Made by a program: the position numbers and the translations under genes. The notes under the pieces were generated by a model. That model was not told where the DNA came from and did no database searches. It was given only the letters and a program-made list of their open reading frames with translations. A stretch of 64,000 nucleotides of DNA from Achromobacter xylosoxidans (lineage in GTDB: Bacteria > Pseudomonadota > Gammaproteobacteria > Burkholderiales > Burkholderiaceae_B), in NCBI RefSeq assembly GCF_001457475.1, contig NZ_LN831029.1, forward strand, positions 1,550,001 to 1,614,000. The letters are read 5' to 3'. This document shows positions 1-8,246 of the stretch, in pieces. The number at the start of each line of letters is the position of its first letter. Position 1 is the first letter of the stretch.

Positions 1-396
1 GTTGGACCAGGTGTGCGGCGTGCTGGCCACGCGCATGGCTTCGTAGGCCGCGCCGGTGTCGAGCCGGAACGGCAGCACGCTGCGCGGCGCGCCGGCATCG
101 GGACGGCCGTTGTACTGCCCCCAGACCGTGCGGCGTTCGAAGTCGGGACTGGCGGGCACCGGGATGGGAAAGCGGTCGCCGAAGCCGCGCACCCCGGCGA
201 GGCCGCCGAAGTAATGGTCGAACGAACGGTTTTCCTGCATGAAGATGACGATGTGCTCGACGTCCTCGATGGTGCCCTTGCGGCGGTTGGCGGGAATCGC
301 CAGCGCGCGGCGGATGGAGGCGGGCAGCAGCGCCAGGGCGCTGCCGGCGCCGGCGATCGCGGCGCCGCCGCGCAGGAATTCGCGTCGGGATTGCAT
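1..396 (-). CDS. Phosphocholine-type phospholipase C, N-terminal part
   Basis: Only the first 132 codons lie in the window; the gene continues off the left edge. It starts with ATG at 396. Residues 4-8 are RREFL followed by a hydrophobic stretch, a Tat signal, so the folded enzyme is predicted to be exported. Residues 53-64 read MQENRSFDHYFG, the hallmark of the bacterial phospholipase C / acid phosphatase family. The following Gly-Val-Arg-Gly-Phe-Gly-Asp segment and WGQYNG fit the PlcH/PlcN branch, which cleaves phosphatidylcholine to diacylglycerol and phosphocholine. Whether it is haemolytic cannot be judged from this fragment. An aminotransferase and a betaine-type binding protein lie upstream on the same strand. 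Confidence 0.85.
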   Translation of the reverse strand, partial: MQSRREFLRGGAAIAGAGSALALLPASIRRALAIPANRRKGTIEDVEHIVIFMQENRSFDHYFGGLAGVRGFGDRFPIPVPASPDFERRTVWGQYNGRPDAGAPRSVLPFRLDTGAAYEAMRVASTPHTWSN

Positions 397-478
397 GCGG
401 GGGGTGTCCTTGCGGGGTGTCCTTGTCATGCGGCGCCGTCCCGGACGGGGCGGCGCGTTCCGTGGCGCCGCGGGGCGC

Positions 479-1324
479 CTACTGCTTGCGGGTGCTTTCG
501 GCGTAGTCCATGTACAGCTTGTGGGCGCGGCGCGCCAGCGGGCCGTATTCCAGCTTGCGGTCTTCGACGCGGTTCACGTGCACCACCTTGCCGTAGTTGC
601 CGGACGAGAACACTTCGTCGGCGGCTTCGATGTCGGCGCGCGTCAGGCTGCGTTCCTGGACTTCCACGCCGTCGGCCTTGAGCAGCGCCAGCACGCGGCG
701 ACGCGTGATGCCGTTCAGGAAGGTGCCGTTGTCCACCGGGGTCGAAACCACGCCGTCCTTGGCGATCCACAGGTTGCTGGAAGCGAACTCGGCGACGTTG
801 CCGGCGCCGTCCAGCATGATGGCGTTGTCGAAGCCCTTGTCCATCGCCTCACGGATGGCGCGCTGGCCGTTGGGGTAAAGGCACGAGGCCTTGGCGTCGG
901 TCGGCGCCATGTTGGGCCAGGAACGCGCGAAGCTGGAGAAGCAGGCGGCAAAGCCCTGGTCGCCCGGCATCGGCACCTTGAACACGTGCAGCACGAACAG
1001 GGTCTTGTCGGCATCTGGCAGCAGGAAGCCGTCGGCGCAGAAGAACATCGGCTTGATGTAGAGCTCGCTGCCCTCGGGGAACTTGGCCACCGCCTGCAGG
1101 CACAGCGCCTGGATTTCCTGCCAGCTGATCTGCGGCTTCATCAGCATTTTTTCGGCCGAGCGCACCACGCGTTGGCAGTGCAGGTCCAGGTCGGGCGTCA
1201 GGCCGCGGAACGCGCGCGCGCCGTCGAAGACCATGCTGGCCATCCAGAAGGCGTGGTCGGCGGGGCCGAGCAGTTTGGGGTTTTCGGTGGTCCAGTGACC
1301 GTTGTGCCAGAACAAGGCGTCCAT
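479..1324 (-). CDS. ilvE: Class IV aminotransferase, branched-chain type
   Basis: A 281-residue PLP fold-type IV aminotransferase, the usual length for branched-chain aminotransferases, which interconvert Leu/Ile/Val and their 2-oxo acids. Lys145 (in DAKASCLY) is the expected PLP lysine. The EFASSNLW segment and the NGITRRRV phosphate-cup loop are present. The start at 1324 (MDALFWHNG) is preceded by AAGGA; an in-frame codon 57 bases further upstream has no family-like sequence after it. It lies between a phospholipase C and a betaine-type binding protein, away from any ilv operon, so it may be a second copy with a different amino acid preference. A D-amino acid transaminase is the main alternative. 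Confidence 0.8.
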   Translation of the reverse strand: MDALFWHNGHWTTENPKLLGPADHAFWMASMVFDGARAFRGLTPDLDLHCQRVVRSAEKMLMKPQISWQEIQALCLQAVAKFPEGSELYIKPMFFCADGFLLPDADKTLFVLHVFKVPMPGDQGFAACFSSFARSWPNMAPTDAKASCLYPNGQRAIREAMDKGFDNAIMLDGAGNVAEFASSNLWIAKDGVVSTPVDNGTFLNGITRRRVLALLKADGVEVQERSLTRADIEAADEVFSSGNYGKVVHVNRVEDRKLEYGPLARRAHKLYMDYAESTRKQ

Positions 1325-1396
1325 GGTGGTTTCCTTCGGTGTCAGGTTGGCGCATCTCGGCGCCGAAACGTCAGGATACATGAGGCGCGGACCGCC

Positions 1397-2407
1397 TCAC
1401 TCCTTGTCGAGCGCCGCCTGCACCCGTTCGGCCGCATCGGCCGGCATCCACTGCCGCCAGACCGGGCCGTACCGCTTGAGGAAATAGCGCGCCGCCTCTT
1501 CGGGTTCCTTGCCTTCGTTCTCCAGCCAGCCCAGCGTGGCGTCGATGGCGTCGCTGGGAATGGTCAGCTTGGCCAGGAACGCGGCCAACTGCGGCGCCTC
1601 CTTGGCGAAGGCGCTGTTGACACCGGTGACCACGGGGTTGGGCTTGAATTCGGTGGCCACGGGCTTGGCGCACTTGGGATCGGTCAGGCAGGTATAGGCG
1701 GTCTGGTCGAAGGCCGGCAGTTCCAGCTTGACCAGATCGAGCGCGCCGACCAGCGCGGTGGGCGTCCAGTAGTAGAAGACGATGTCGCGCTTGCGCTTGT
1801 AGGCCGACAGGATGGCGGCCTTCTGCGCGGCGCCGGAACCGGGCGCGAACAGGCTGTAGTCGCGCTCCAGGCCCAGGGCGCGCAACAGGTTGTCGTTCAG
1901 CGTGCCGCAGGCCCAGCCGGCCGGGCAGCCGTAGATGCGGCCGCGGCCGGGATCCTCGGGGTCGGCGAAGACGTCCTTGAAGCGCGCCAGGTCCGCCGCC
2001 GATTTCAGCTCGGGATGGCGCTGCACGGTGTAACGCGGCACGTACCAGCCTTCGCCGGCGTCGTAGACATGCCCCAGGCCCTGCACCCGGCCGCTGGCCA
2101 GCGCCTTTTTCCAGGCCACCTCGATCTGCCCCGGCCACACCTCGGGCGTGACGTCGACGTCGCCGCGCTGCAGGGCAGCCAGCATGGGCAGCGTCTCGCC
2201 GATCTCGACGCTGGTCTTGCAGCCGTAGCCGTGTTCCATCACGTAGCGTTCGATGCCGGCCAGCACCAGGTTGGATTCCCAGTTCAGGCCGCTGAAGCGG
2301 ACCGGGCGGTCGACTTCGCAGACCGGCTTGGCGGCGTGGGCCGCGGCGGGCGCGAGCAGGGCGGCGGACAGGGCCAGGACGCCGGCGAGCAAAGGCTTCA
2401 TGCGCAT
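1397..2407 (-). CDS. Glycine betaine/choline-type ABC substrate-binding protein
   Basis: A 336-residue periplasmic binding protein of the ProX/OpuAC group. Residues 1-25 form a signal peptide ending AHA. The mature part has the family's PEVWPG segment and a paired-cysteine region, CPAGWAC. Expected ligands are quaternary amines such as glycine betaine, choline or carnitine. The start (MRMK) follows AAAGG by nine bases; a second ATG two codons later is possible. No permease or ATPase gene is adjacent, so it must use a transporter encoded elsewhere. The nearby phospholipase C would release phosphocholine from phosphatidylcholine, so a role in scavenging choline-derived solutes is a reasonable inference. 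Confidence 0.8.
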   Translation of the reverse strand: MRMKPLLAGVLALSAALLAPAAAHAAKPVCEVDRPVRFSGLNWESNLVLAGIERYVMEHGYGCKTSVEIGETLPMLAALQRGDVDVTPEVWPGQIEVAWKKALASGRVQGLGHVYDAGEGWYVPRYTVQRHPELKSAADLARFKDVFADPEDPGRGRIYGCPAGWACGTLNDNLLRALGLERDYSLFAPGSGAAQKAAILSAYKRKRDIVFYYWTPTALVGALDLVKLELPAFDQTAYTCLTDPKCAKPVATEFKPNPVVTGVNSAFAKEAPQLAAFLAKLTIPSDAIDATLGWLENEGKEPEEAARYFLKRYGPVWRQWMPADAAERVQAALDKE

Positions 2408-2460
2408 GATGGAGCACCTTTCTGATTGCGTGCCGGTCATTGTAAAGGCGCCATGCAATC

Positions 2461-2481
2461 GGGGCCGCGTGCAGCGGCCCC
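2461..2481 (-). terminator. Stem-loop after the liv operon
   Basis: A perfect 8-bp inverted repeat (ggggccgc/gcggcccc, 5-base loop) lies about 40 bases downstream of the livM stop. No T-tract follows on the minus strand, so it may be a weak terminator, a 3'-end stabiliser or a Rho-assisted site. Confidence 0.4.
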
Positions 2482-2519
2482 GAAGGTCAGGCAGGCGATG
2501 CGGCCGGCGGCCGCGCGGA

Positions 2520-3503
2520 TCAGGCGCGCGCCGCGCGCCGCTTCTCGATCAGCGCCCCGATCTCGCCGACGATGCCGCGGCGGAACGCCAGCACGCAGAT
2601 CACGAAGATCAGGCCGATCACGATGGTCACCGATTCGCCCAGGCGCAGGAACCAGTCCACGCCGGTCAGGCTGGCCATCATCTGGCCGAAGTCGCCGACC
2701 TTGTTTTCCAGCAGCACCACGATGAACGCGCCGAGGATAGGCCCGGTCAGCGTGCCGAGCCCGCCGATCAGCGTCATCAGGATCACCAGGCCCGACATCT
2801 GCCAGGTCGCGTCCGACAGGGTCGCGGACACGAACACCAGCGTCTTGGTGGCGCCCGCCAGGCCGGCGATGGCGGCCGACAGCACGAAGGCCAGCAGCTT
2901 GAAGCGATCGACGTCGTAGCCCAGCGAGATCGCGCGCGGCTCGTTCTCGCGCAGCGCCTGCAGCACCTGGCCGAACGGCGAATGCACCGTGCGCCAGATG
3001 ATGAAGTAGCCGATGATGAACACGCCCATCACCAGGTAGTACAGGTTCAGGTCCTTGGACAGGTCGATGATGCCCAGCAGCGTGCCGCGCGGCACGCTCT
3101 GCAGGCCGTCCTCGCCGCCGGTGAACTTGGCCTGCAGGAAGAAGAAGAACACCATCTGCGCCAGCGCCAGCGTGATCATGGCGAAGTAGATGCCGCTGCG
3201 GCGGATCGCCAGCGCGCCCATCGCCAGGCCCAGCAGCGCGGCCACCGCGACGCCGAACAGCAGGCCGATCTCGGTCGGCACGCCCCATACCTTGAGCGCG
3301 TGGCCGGCCGCGTAGGCGGCGCTGCCCAGGAAGGCGGCGTGGCCGAACGACAGCAGGCCGGTAAAGCCCAGCAGCAGGTTGAAGGCGCAGGCGAACAGGG
3401 CATAGCACATGATCTTCATGGCGAAGATCGGATACACCCCGACGAAAGGAAGTATGGCCACCACGACGGCCAGGACCGCATAGCCCAGGAATTGACGATT
3501 CAT
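2520..3503 (-). CDS. livM: Branched-chain amino acid ABC permease LivM
   Basis: A 327-residue inner-membrane permease with about ten hydrophobic segments and the GLLSFGHAAFLG motif of the LivH/LivM family. It forms the membrane channel with LivH for Leu/Ile/Val-type substrates delivered by the binding protein. Its ATG overlaps the livH stop (ATGA at 3500-3503), so translation is probably coupled and the start is secure. It is the last gene of the livGFJHM operon. The C-terminus ends in a basic KRRAARA tail. Confidence 0.93.
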   Translation of the reverse strand: MNRQFLGYAVLAVVVAILPFVGVYPIFAMKIMCYALFACAFNLLLGFTGLLSFGHAAFLGSAAYAAGHALKVWGVPTEIGLLFGVAVAALLGLAMGALAIRRSGIYFAMITLALAQMVFFFFLQAKFTGGEDGLQSVPRGTLLGIIDLSKDLNLYYLVMGVFIIGYFIIWRTVHSPFGQVLQALRENEPRAISLGYDVDRFKLLAFVLSAAIAGLAGATKTLVFVSATLSDATWQMSGLVILMTLIGGLGTLTGPILGAFIVVLLENKVGDFGQMMASLTGVDWFLRLGESVTIVIGLIFVICVLAFRRGIVGEIGALIEKRRAARA

Positions 3504-4387
3504 TTCTCTTTTCCGAACAGCCCGGCCGGGCGGAGCAACAGGACAATGGCCATGATGATGAAGACGACCGTGCTGGACGCCTCGGGCCAGAACACCTTGG
3601 TCAGGCCTTCGATCACGCCCAGGCCCAGGCCGGTGACGATGGCGCCCATGATGGACCCCATGCCGCCGATCACGACCACCGCGAACACCACGATGATGAG
3701 GTTGGACCCCATCAGCGGGGAGATCTGCAGCACCGGCGCCGCCAGCACGCCGGCGAAGCCGGCCAGCGCCACGCCGAAGCCGTAGGTCAGCGTGATCATG
3801 CGCGGCACGTTGACGCCGAAGGCCTCGACCAGGCGCGGGTTCTCGGTGCCGGCGCGCAGCAGGGCGCCAAGCCGCGTGCGTTCGATCACGAACCAGGTCG
3901 CCAGGCACACCACCACCGATGCCGCCACCACCCAGCCGCGGTAGTTGGGCAGCACCATGAAGCCCAGGTTGGTGGCGCCGCGCAGGGCGTCGGGCGTGGG
4001 GTAGGGCTGCCCCGACACGCCGTAGAAGCTGCGGAACAGGCCTTCGATCAGCAGCGTCAAACCGAAGGTCAGCAGCAGCCCGTAGAGGTGGTCGAGCTTG
4101 TACAGGTGCTTGAGCAACAGCTTTTCGATGATGATGCCGAACAATCCGACCACCAGCGGCGCCAGGATCAGCATGACCCAGTAATTCAACCCCAGGTACG
4201 ACAGCCCCATCCAGGCCAGGAAGGCGCCCAGCATGTAGAGCGCGCCGTGCGCGAAGTTGATGACGTTCAGCAGTCCGAAGATAACCGCCAGGCCGAGCGA
4301 CAGCATGGCGTAGAACGAACCGTTGACCAGTCCCAGCAGCAACTGGCCGAACAAGGCCTGTATGGGGATGCCGAAAATATCAGTCAT
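3500..4387 (-). CDS. livH: Branched-chain amino acid ABC permease LivH
   Basis: A 295-residue permease, typical for LivH, with the INFAHGALYMLGAF signature near residue 43 and hydrophobic segments throughout. It pairs with LivM in the inner membrane. It is separated from livJ by about 98 bases that carry a strong stem-loop, and it overlaps livM by four bases. The order livJ-livH-livM fits an operon in which the binding protein is made in excess over the channel. Confidence 0.93.
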   Translation of the reverse strand: MTDIFGIPIQALFGQLLLGLVNGSFYAMLSLGLAVIFGLLNVINFAHGALYMLGAFLAWMGLSYLGLNYWVMLILAPLVVGLFGIIIEKLLLKHLYKLDHLYGLLLTFGLTLLIEGLFRSFYGVSGQPYPTPDALRGATNLGFMVLPNYRGWVVAASVVVCLATWFVIERTRLGALLRAGTENPRLVEAFGVNVPRMITLTYGFGVALAGFAGVLAAPVLQISPLMGSNLIIVVFAVVVIGGMGSIMGAIVTGLGLGVIEGLTKVFWPEASSTVVFIIMAIVLLLRPAGLFGKEK

Positions 4388-4431
4388 CTTGTAAAAATCC
4401 TGCGCGTACGAAGGGAAGCGGGCAAATTCAG

Positions 4432-4477
4432 GATGCGACCCGGCCGCGCGGGCCAGGTCGCATCAATGGGTCGCATC
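4432..4477 (-). promoter_or_regulatory. Stem-loop with duplicated arm between livJ and livH
   Basis: Positions 4432-4440 (gatgcgacc) are complementary to 4456-4464 and to a second copy at 4469-4477 (both ggtcgcatc). With the inner ggcc/ggcc pairs, the first pairing gives a roughly 14-bp hairpin with one mismatch. It sits just after the livJ stop and before livH. Such hairpins often protect the binding-protein mRNA or lower downstream expression; which applies here is inference. Confidence 0.6.
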
Positions 4478-4485
4478 GACGGGAA

Positions 4486-5700
4486 TTACTTCTTGACCAG
4501 CTTGCAGGTCGACTCGGACAGCTTGGTGTAGACCTCGTCACCCGGCAGCGTGGCCACGACCTTGTAGTAGTCCCACGGGCCCTTGGATTCGGCCGGCGTC
4601 TTCACCTGCATCAGGTACATGTCGTGGATCATGCGGCCGTCTTCGCGCACATAGCCGCCCTGGGTGAAGAAGTCGTTGATCTTGTTCGACTTCATCCACT
4701 TCATGAGGGTGTCGGCATCGTCGGTGCCGGTGGCCTTCACGCCGTTCAGGTAGAACGTGACGGACGAGTAATCGCCCGCCTGCAGCATGGACGGCTTGCG
4801 GCCGACCTTGGCCTCGAACTTCTTGGACCAGGCGCGCGAGGCGTCGGATTGATCCCAGTACCAGCCGTCGGTCAGGTACATGCCCTTGGTGGCTTCCAGG
4901 CCCAGCGAGTGCACGTCGTTGATGAACACCAGCAGGCCGGCCATCTTCATGGTCTTGGTGACGCCGAATTCGTTGGCGGCCTTGATGGTGTTGATGGTGT
5001 CGCCACCGGCGTTGGCCATGCCCAGGATCTGCGCCTTGGACGACTGCGCCTGCAGCAGGAACGACGAGAAGTCGGAGGCGCCCAGCGGGGCGCGCACCTG
5101 GCCCTTGATCTCGCCGCCGGCGGCCTTGACCACGGCCATGGTGTCGCGTTCGAGCGCGTGGCCGAAGGCGTAGTCGGCGGTCAGGAAGAACCAGCTCTTG
5201 CCGCCATCCTTCACCACCGCCGAACCGGTGCCGCGCGCCAGCGCGACCGTGTCATAGGCGTAGTGCACGGTGTACGGCGAACATTGGGCATTGGTCAGGT
5301 CCGAAGCGCCCGCGCCGATGGCGATGAAGGGCTTCTTCTTCTCGGCGGCCACGGCCGCCATGGCCAGGCTGGTGGCCGAGTTGGTGCCGGCGATGATGAC
5401 GTCGACCTTCTGCTGGTCGAACCATTCGCGCGCGCGGGCCGAGGCCACGTCGGCCTTGTTCTGGTGGTCCGCCGACAGCACCTCGATCTTCTTGCCGTTG
5501 ACGTTGCCGCCGAAGTCCTCGATCGCCATGCGGACCGCTTCCAGGCCCGCCTTGCCATCGATGTCGGAATACACGCCGGACATGTCGGTGATGAAGCCGA
5601 TGCGGATGACATCGTCGGAGATGCCTTGTGCCTGGGCGGTCGCCCCGGCGAATCCCAGGCCCGCCATGGCCAGTGCAGCAGTGATGGTGTGCAGCTTCAT
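4486..5700 (-). CDS. livJ: Branched-chain amino acid ABC substrate-binding protein
   Basis: A 404-residue periplasmic binding protein of the LivJ family (type I fold). Residues 1-24 form a signal peptide ending AQA, and the mature protein opens with the usual IRIGFITDMSG strand. It contains the paired lobes expected for a Leu/Ile/Val or related ligand and ends in a short Cys- and Lys-containing tail (STCKLVKK). The start has AGAGGAG about five bases upstream. It lies inside the livGFJHM operon, so it should feed LivHM. It is a close paralogue of the binding protein at 61537-62754, sharing the DYAFGH and LLQAQSSKAQ segments. The true ligand cannot be read from the sequence. Confidence 0.9.
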   Translation of the reverse strand: MKLHTITAALAMAGLGFAGATAQAQGISDDVIRIGFITDMSGVYSDIDGKAGLEAVRMAIEDFGGNVNGKKIEVLSADHQNKADVASARAREWFDQQKVDVIIAGTNSATSLAMAAVAAEKKKPFIAIGAGASDLTNAQCSPYTVHYAYDTVALARGTGSAVVKDGGKSWFFLTADYAFGHALERDTMAVVKAAGGEIKGQVRAPLGASDFSSFLLQAQSSKAQILGMANAGGDTINTIKAANEFGVTKTMKMAGLLVFINDVHSLGLEATKGMYLTDGWYWDQSDASRAWSKKFEAKVGRKPSMLQAGDYSSVTFYLNGVKATGTDDADTLMKWMKSNKINDFFTQGGYVREDGRMIHDMYLMQVKTPAESKGPWDYYKVVATLPGDEVYTKLSESTCKLVKK

Positions 5701-5761
5701 GGGATGACTCCTCTTCCCTTTGGTGTATGGGATGCCGGGAACCCGGCGGATGACAGGTTAT

Positions 5762-6472
5762 TCAGACGCCCAGCAATTCGTTGAGCGTGTCCTGTTTTTC
5801 TGAAAGTTCGGCGGCTTCGAAATGCTCGACGATCTGGCCGTGCTCCATGACGTAGAAGCGATCGGCCAGCGGCGCCGCGAAGCGGAAATTCTGTTCCACC
5901 ATGACGATGGTGTAGCCACGCTGCTTGAGGGCCGTGATCATGCGGGCCAGCGCCTGCACGATGACCGGCGCCAGGCCTTCGGAGATCTCGTCCAGCAGCA
6001 GCAGGTTGGCGCCGGTGCGCAGGATGCGCGCCACCGCCAGCATCTGTTGTTCACCGCCCGACAGGCGCGTGCCGGGCGAATGCCGGCGTTCCTGCAGGTT
6101 GGGGAACATGTCGTAGATTTCGGCCAGCGACATGCCGCCGCCGAGCGAGCCCACCACGGGCGGCAGCAGCAGGTTCTCCTCGCACGACAGGCTGGCGAAG
6201 ATGCCGCGTTCCTCGGGGCAATAGCCCACGCCCAGATGGGCGATCTTGTAGGTCGGCAGGTCGATGGCCTCGGTGCCGTGGATGCGCACGGAACCCTTGC
6301 GGGAACCGGTCAGGCCCAGGATGGCCCGCAGCGTGGTGGTACGGCCGGCGCCGTTGCGGCCCAGCAGCGTGACGACCTCGCCTTGCCCCACGCGCATATC
6401 CACGCCGTGCAGGATATGCGATTCCCCGTACCAGGCCTGCAGGCCCGAGATTTCCAGTGCCGGGGTACTCAT
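5762..6472 (-). CDS. livF: Branched-chain amino acid ABC ATPase LivF
   Basis: A 236-residue ABC ATPase matching LivF in length and order. The ABC signature LSGGEQQ is at 137-143, Walker B LLLLDE at 157-162, and the H-loop region lies after VMVEQN. The Walker A reads GRNGAGRTT (38-46): the lysine that normally contacts ATP phosphates is arginine at position 44, while the partner LivG keeps lysine. The rest of the P-loop and the reading frame are intact, so this is not a broken gene. Its start overlaps the livG stop. It should form a heterodimer with LivG under LivHM. Confidence 0.92.
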   Translation of the reverse strand: MSTPALEISGLQAWYGESHILHGVDMRVGQGEVVTLLGRNGAGRTTTLRAILGLTGSRKGSVRIHGTEAIDLPTYKIAHLGVGYCPEERGIFASLSCEENLLLPPVVGSLGGGMSLAEIYDMFPNLQERRHSPGTRLSGGEQQMLAVARILRTGANLLLLDEISEGLAPVIVQALARMITALKQRGYTIVMVEQNFRFAAPLADRFYVMEHGQIVEHFEAAELSEKQDTLNELLGV

Positions 6473-7242
6473 GCGTGCGCTCCTTGGAGTTCGCCGTCGG
6501 TGGTGCCCATGTAGGCCTGCATCACGGCGGGATGGCGGGACACTTCGGCGTAGTTGCCCTCGGCCAGCACCGCGCCGCGCGCCAGCACGGTGATGGTGTT
6601 GGCGATCGAGGACACCACGTTCATGTTGTGTTCCACCATCAGGATGGTGCGGCCGGCGCTGACGCGCTTGATCAGCTGCGTGACGCGGTCCACGTCTTCG
6701 TGGCCCATGCCCTGCGTGGGTTCGTCCAGCAGCATCAGCTCCGGTTCCATCGCCAGCGTGGTGGCGATCTCGAGCGCGCGCTTGCGGCCGTACGGCAGGT
6801 TCACCGTGGTCTCGTTGGCGAAGGCGCCGAGGTCGACCTGGTCGAGCAGGGCGCGGGCCGGCTCGTCCAGCGCGGCCAGGCGCTTGGTGCTCTGCCAGAA
6901 ATGGAACGACAGCCCGGTCTTGCGCTGCAGGCCGATGCGCACGTTCTCGAGCACGGTCAGGTGCGGGAACACCGCCGAAATCTGGAACGAGCGGATCACC
7001 CCGCGCCGCGCGATCTGCGCCGGGCGCTCACCGGTGATGTCGATGCCATTGAACTTGATGGTTCCCGAGGTGGGAGAGAGAAACTTGGTCAGCAGGTTGA
7101 AGCATGTGGTCTTGCCCGCGCCGTTCGGCCCGATCAAGGCATGAATCTCGCCTCGCTTGATACGCAAATCGACCCCATTGACCGCGACAAAACCGCGGAA
7201 TTCCTTGGTGAGGCCTTTTGTCTCCAGGATCGTGTCGTCCAT
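6469..7242 (-). CDS. livG: Branched-chain amino acid ABC ATPase LivG
   Basis: A 257-residue ABC ATPase, first gene of the liv operon. Walker A GPNGAGKTT is at 38-46, and Walker B LMLLDEPTQG and the switch histidine region (LMVEHNM) follow. The signature is NLPYGRKR rather than LSGG, as is usual for LivG. The chosen start is the ATG at 7242 (MDDTILE). An in-frame extension upstream to 7443 is possible but has no family-like sequence and would run through a regulatory dyad. It pairs with LivF, whose own Walker A lysine is replaced, so LivG may carry the canonical ATP site. Confidence 0.92.
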   Translation of the reverse strand: MDDTILETKGLTKEFRGFVAVNGVDLRIKRGEIHALIGPNGAGKTTCFNLLTKFLSPTSGTIKFNGIDITGERPAQIARRGVIRSFQISAVFPHLTVLENVRIGLQRKTGLSFHFWQSTKRLAALDEPARALLDQVDLGAFANETTVNLPYGRKRALEIATTLAMEPELMLLDEPTQGMGHEDVDRVTQLIKRVSAGRTILMVEHNMNVVSSIANTITVLARGAVLAEGNYAEVSRHPAVMQAYMGTTDGELQGAHA

Positions 7243-7610
7243 GTCCGCTGCACCGGCGTTGTATTTATTTGGACCCTGCCCGGCGTTATTCGCAGGGCCC
7301 CCCGCGGGGTAAGGAAAATCATGGCGATGCCACGGTTTTCTATAAGAGTTGCCGGCGAGTATGCGCACCTCCGAATCAAAATTCCATGAGGGTTTGTCAT
7401 AGGTTTTGCGGTGCGGAAAGGTGAATTGTCGGATAGCGGACAATTCGCATGGCTACTGGGCGAAAACCCTATATCCTCATGCAATGCGTTGCAGCAAATC
7501 CGTATTGACCGTCATCAATCCGTCATCGTTGCAATCATCGGGAAAAACCCGGATTTGCCCATGCGCGAACGAACTTTCCGCGCGAATCCGCCGCGCGGGC
7601 GGCGCGGATC
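7243..7610 (-). promoter_or_regulatory. Leader and promoter region of the liv operon
   Basis: This 368-base stretch between nth and livG holds no convincing gene. On the minus strand a promoter-like pair is visible: TTGCTG (7497-7492), an 18-base spacer, then TATAGG (7473-7468), which predicts a start near 7461 and a leader of about 220 bases. Inside that leader lies the perfect dyad at 7423-7446. Nothing else was recognised. Confidence 0.45.
7423..7446. promoter_or_regulatory. Perfect 8-8-8 dyad in the liv leader
   Basis: gaattgtc and gacaattc form a perfect inverted repeat of 8 bases per arm around an 8-base spacer. It lies 15-38 bases downstream of the predicted transcription start, a classic repressor position, but could also act as an RNA hairpin. 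The regulator is unknown. Confidence 0.5.
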
Positions 7611-8246
7611 TCAGGCGGGAGTTTTGGCTTTGAATTCACAGAGATCCGAAATGCCGCATTGCGGGCATTTCGGCTTGCGCGCCACGCACACATAGCGGCC
7701 GTGCAGGATCAGCCAGTGATGCGCGTCCTGCAGATACTCGCGCGGCACGAATTTCTCCAGCTTCAGTTCGACTTCCAGCACGTTCTTGCCGGGCGCCAGG
7801 CCGGTGCGGTTCGAGACCCGGAAAATGTGCGTGTCGACCGCCATGGTGGGCTGGCCGAAGGCCGTGTTCAGCACCACGTTGGCGGTCTTGCGACCGACGC
7901 CGGGCAGCGCTTCCAGCGCTTCACGGGTCTGCGGCACTTCGCCGCCATGCTGTTCGATCAGGATGCGGCAGGTGGCGATGGCGTTCTTGGCCTTGGTGCG
8001 GTACAGGCCGATGGTCTTGATGTAATCGGACAGGCCTTCCTCGCCCAGCGCCAGCAGCGCCTGCGGGGTGCCGTAACGCGGGAAGAACTTGCGCGTGGCG
8101 ATGTTCACCGACTTATCGGTGGCCTGCGCCGACAGCAGCACCGCGATCAGCAGCTGGAAGGGCGTGTCGTATTCGAGTTCGGTGGTGGGCTGCGGATTGG
8201 CGGCTTGCAGGCGGGCGAAGATCTCTCGGCGTTTGGCGGCGTTCAT
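7611..8246 (-). CDS. nth: Endonuclease III
   Basis: A 211-residue DNA glycosylase/AP lyase that removes oxidised pyrimidines in base excision repair. The helix-hairpin-helix is LPGVGRKTA, with catalytic Lys120 and Asp138 (VDTHIFR) at the same positions as in the E. coli enzyme. Four C-terminal cysteines (187, 194, 197, 203; spacing 6-2-5) form the [4Fe-4S] site. The start overlaps the stop of the upstream rsxB-like gene (8243-8246), so the two are probably translationally coupled, an arrangement known in other proteobacteria where rnf and nth lie together. Confidence 0.96.
   Translation of the reverse strand: MNAAKRREIFARLQAANPQPTTELEYDTPFQLLIAVLLSAQATDKSVNIATRKFFPRYGTPQALLALGEEGLSDYIKTIGLYRTKAKNAIATCRILIEQHGGEVPQTREALEALPGVGRKTANVVLNTAFGQPTMAVDTHIFRVSNRTGLAPGKNVLEVELKLEKFVPREYLQDAHHWLILHGRYVCVARKPKCPQCGISDLCEFKAKTPA

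Noticed and set aside
239..2425. Open frame of about 728 codons on the plus strand
   Set aside because: Runs antisense through the aminotransferase and binding protein; no recognisable domain.
2253..3785. Open frame of about 510 codons opposite livM/livH
   Set aside because: His/Gln/Arg-rich shadow typical of GC-rich genomes; the permease genes are certain.
7243..7443. N-terminal extension of LivG
   Set aside because: The extra 67 residues are not family-like and would cover the leader dyad; the ATG at 7242 fits the family.
7423..7446. A lac operator
   Set aside because: The dyad looks superficially like the lac operator, but the arms and spacing differ and there is no LacI homologue or lac gene here.
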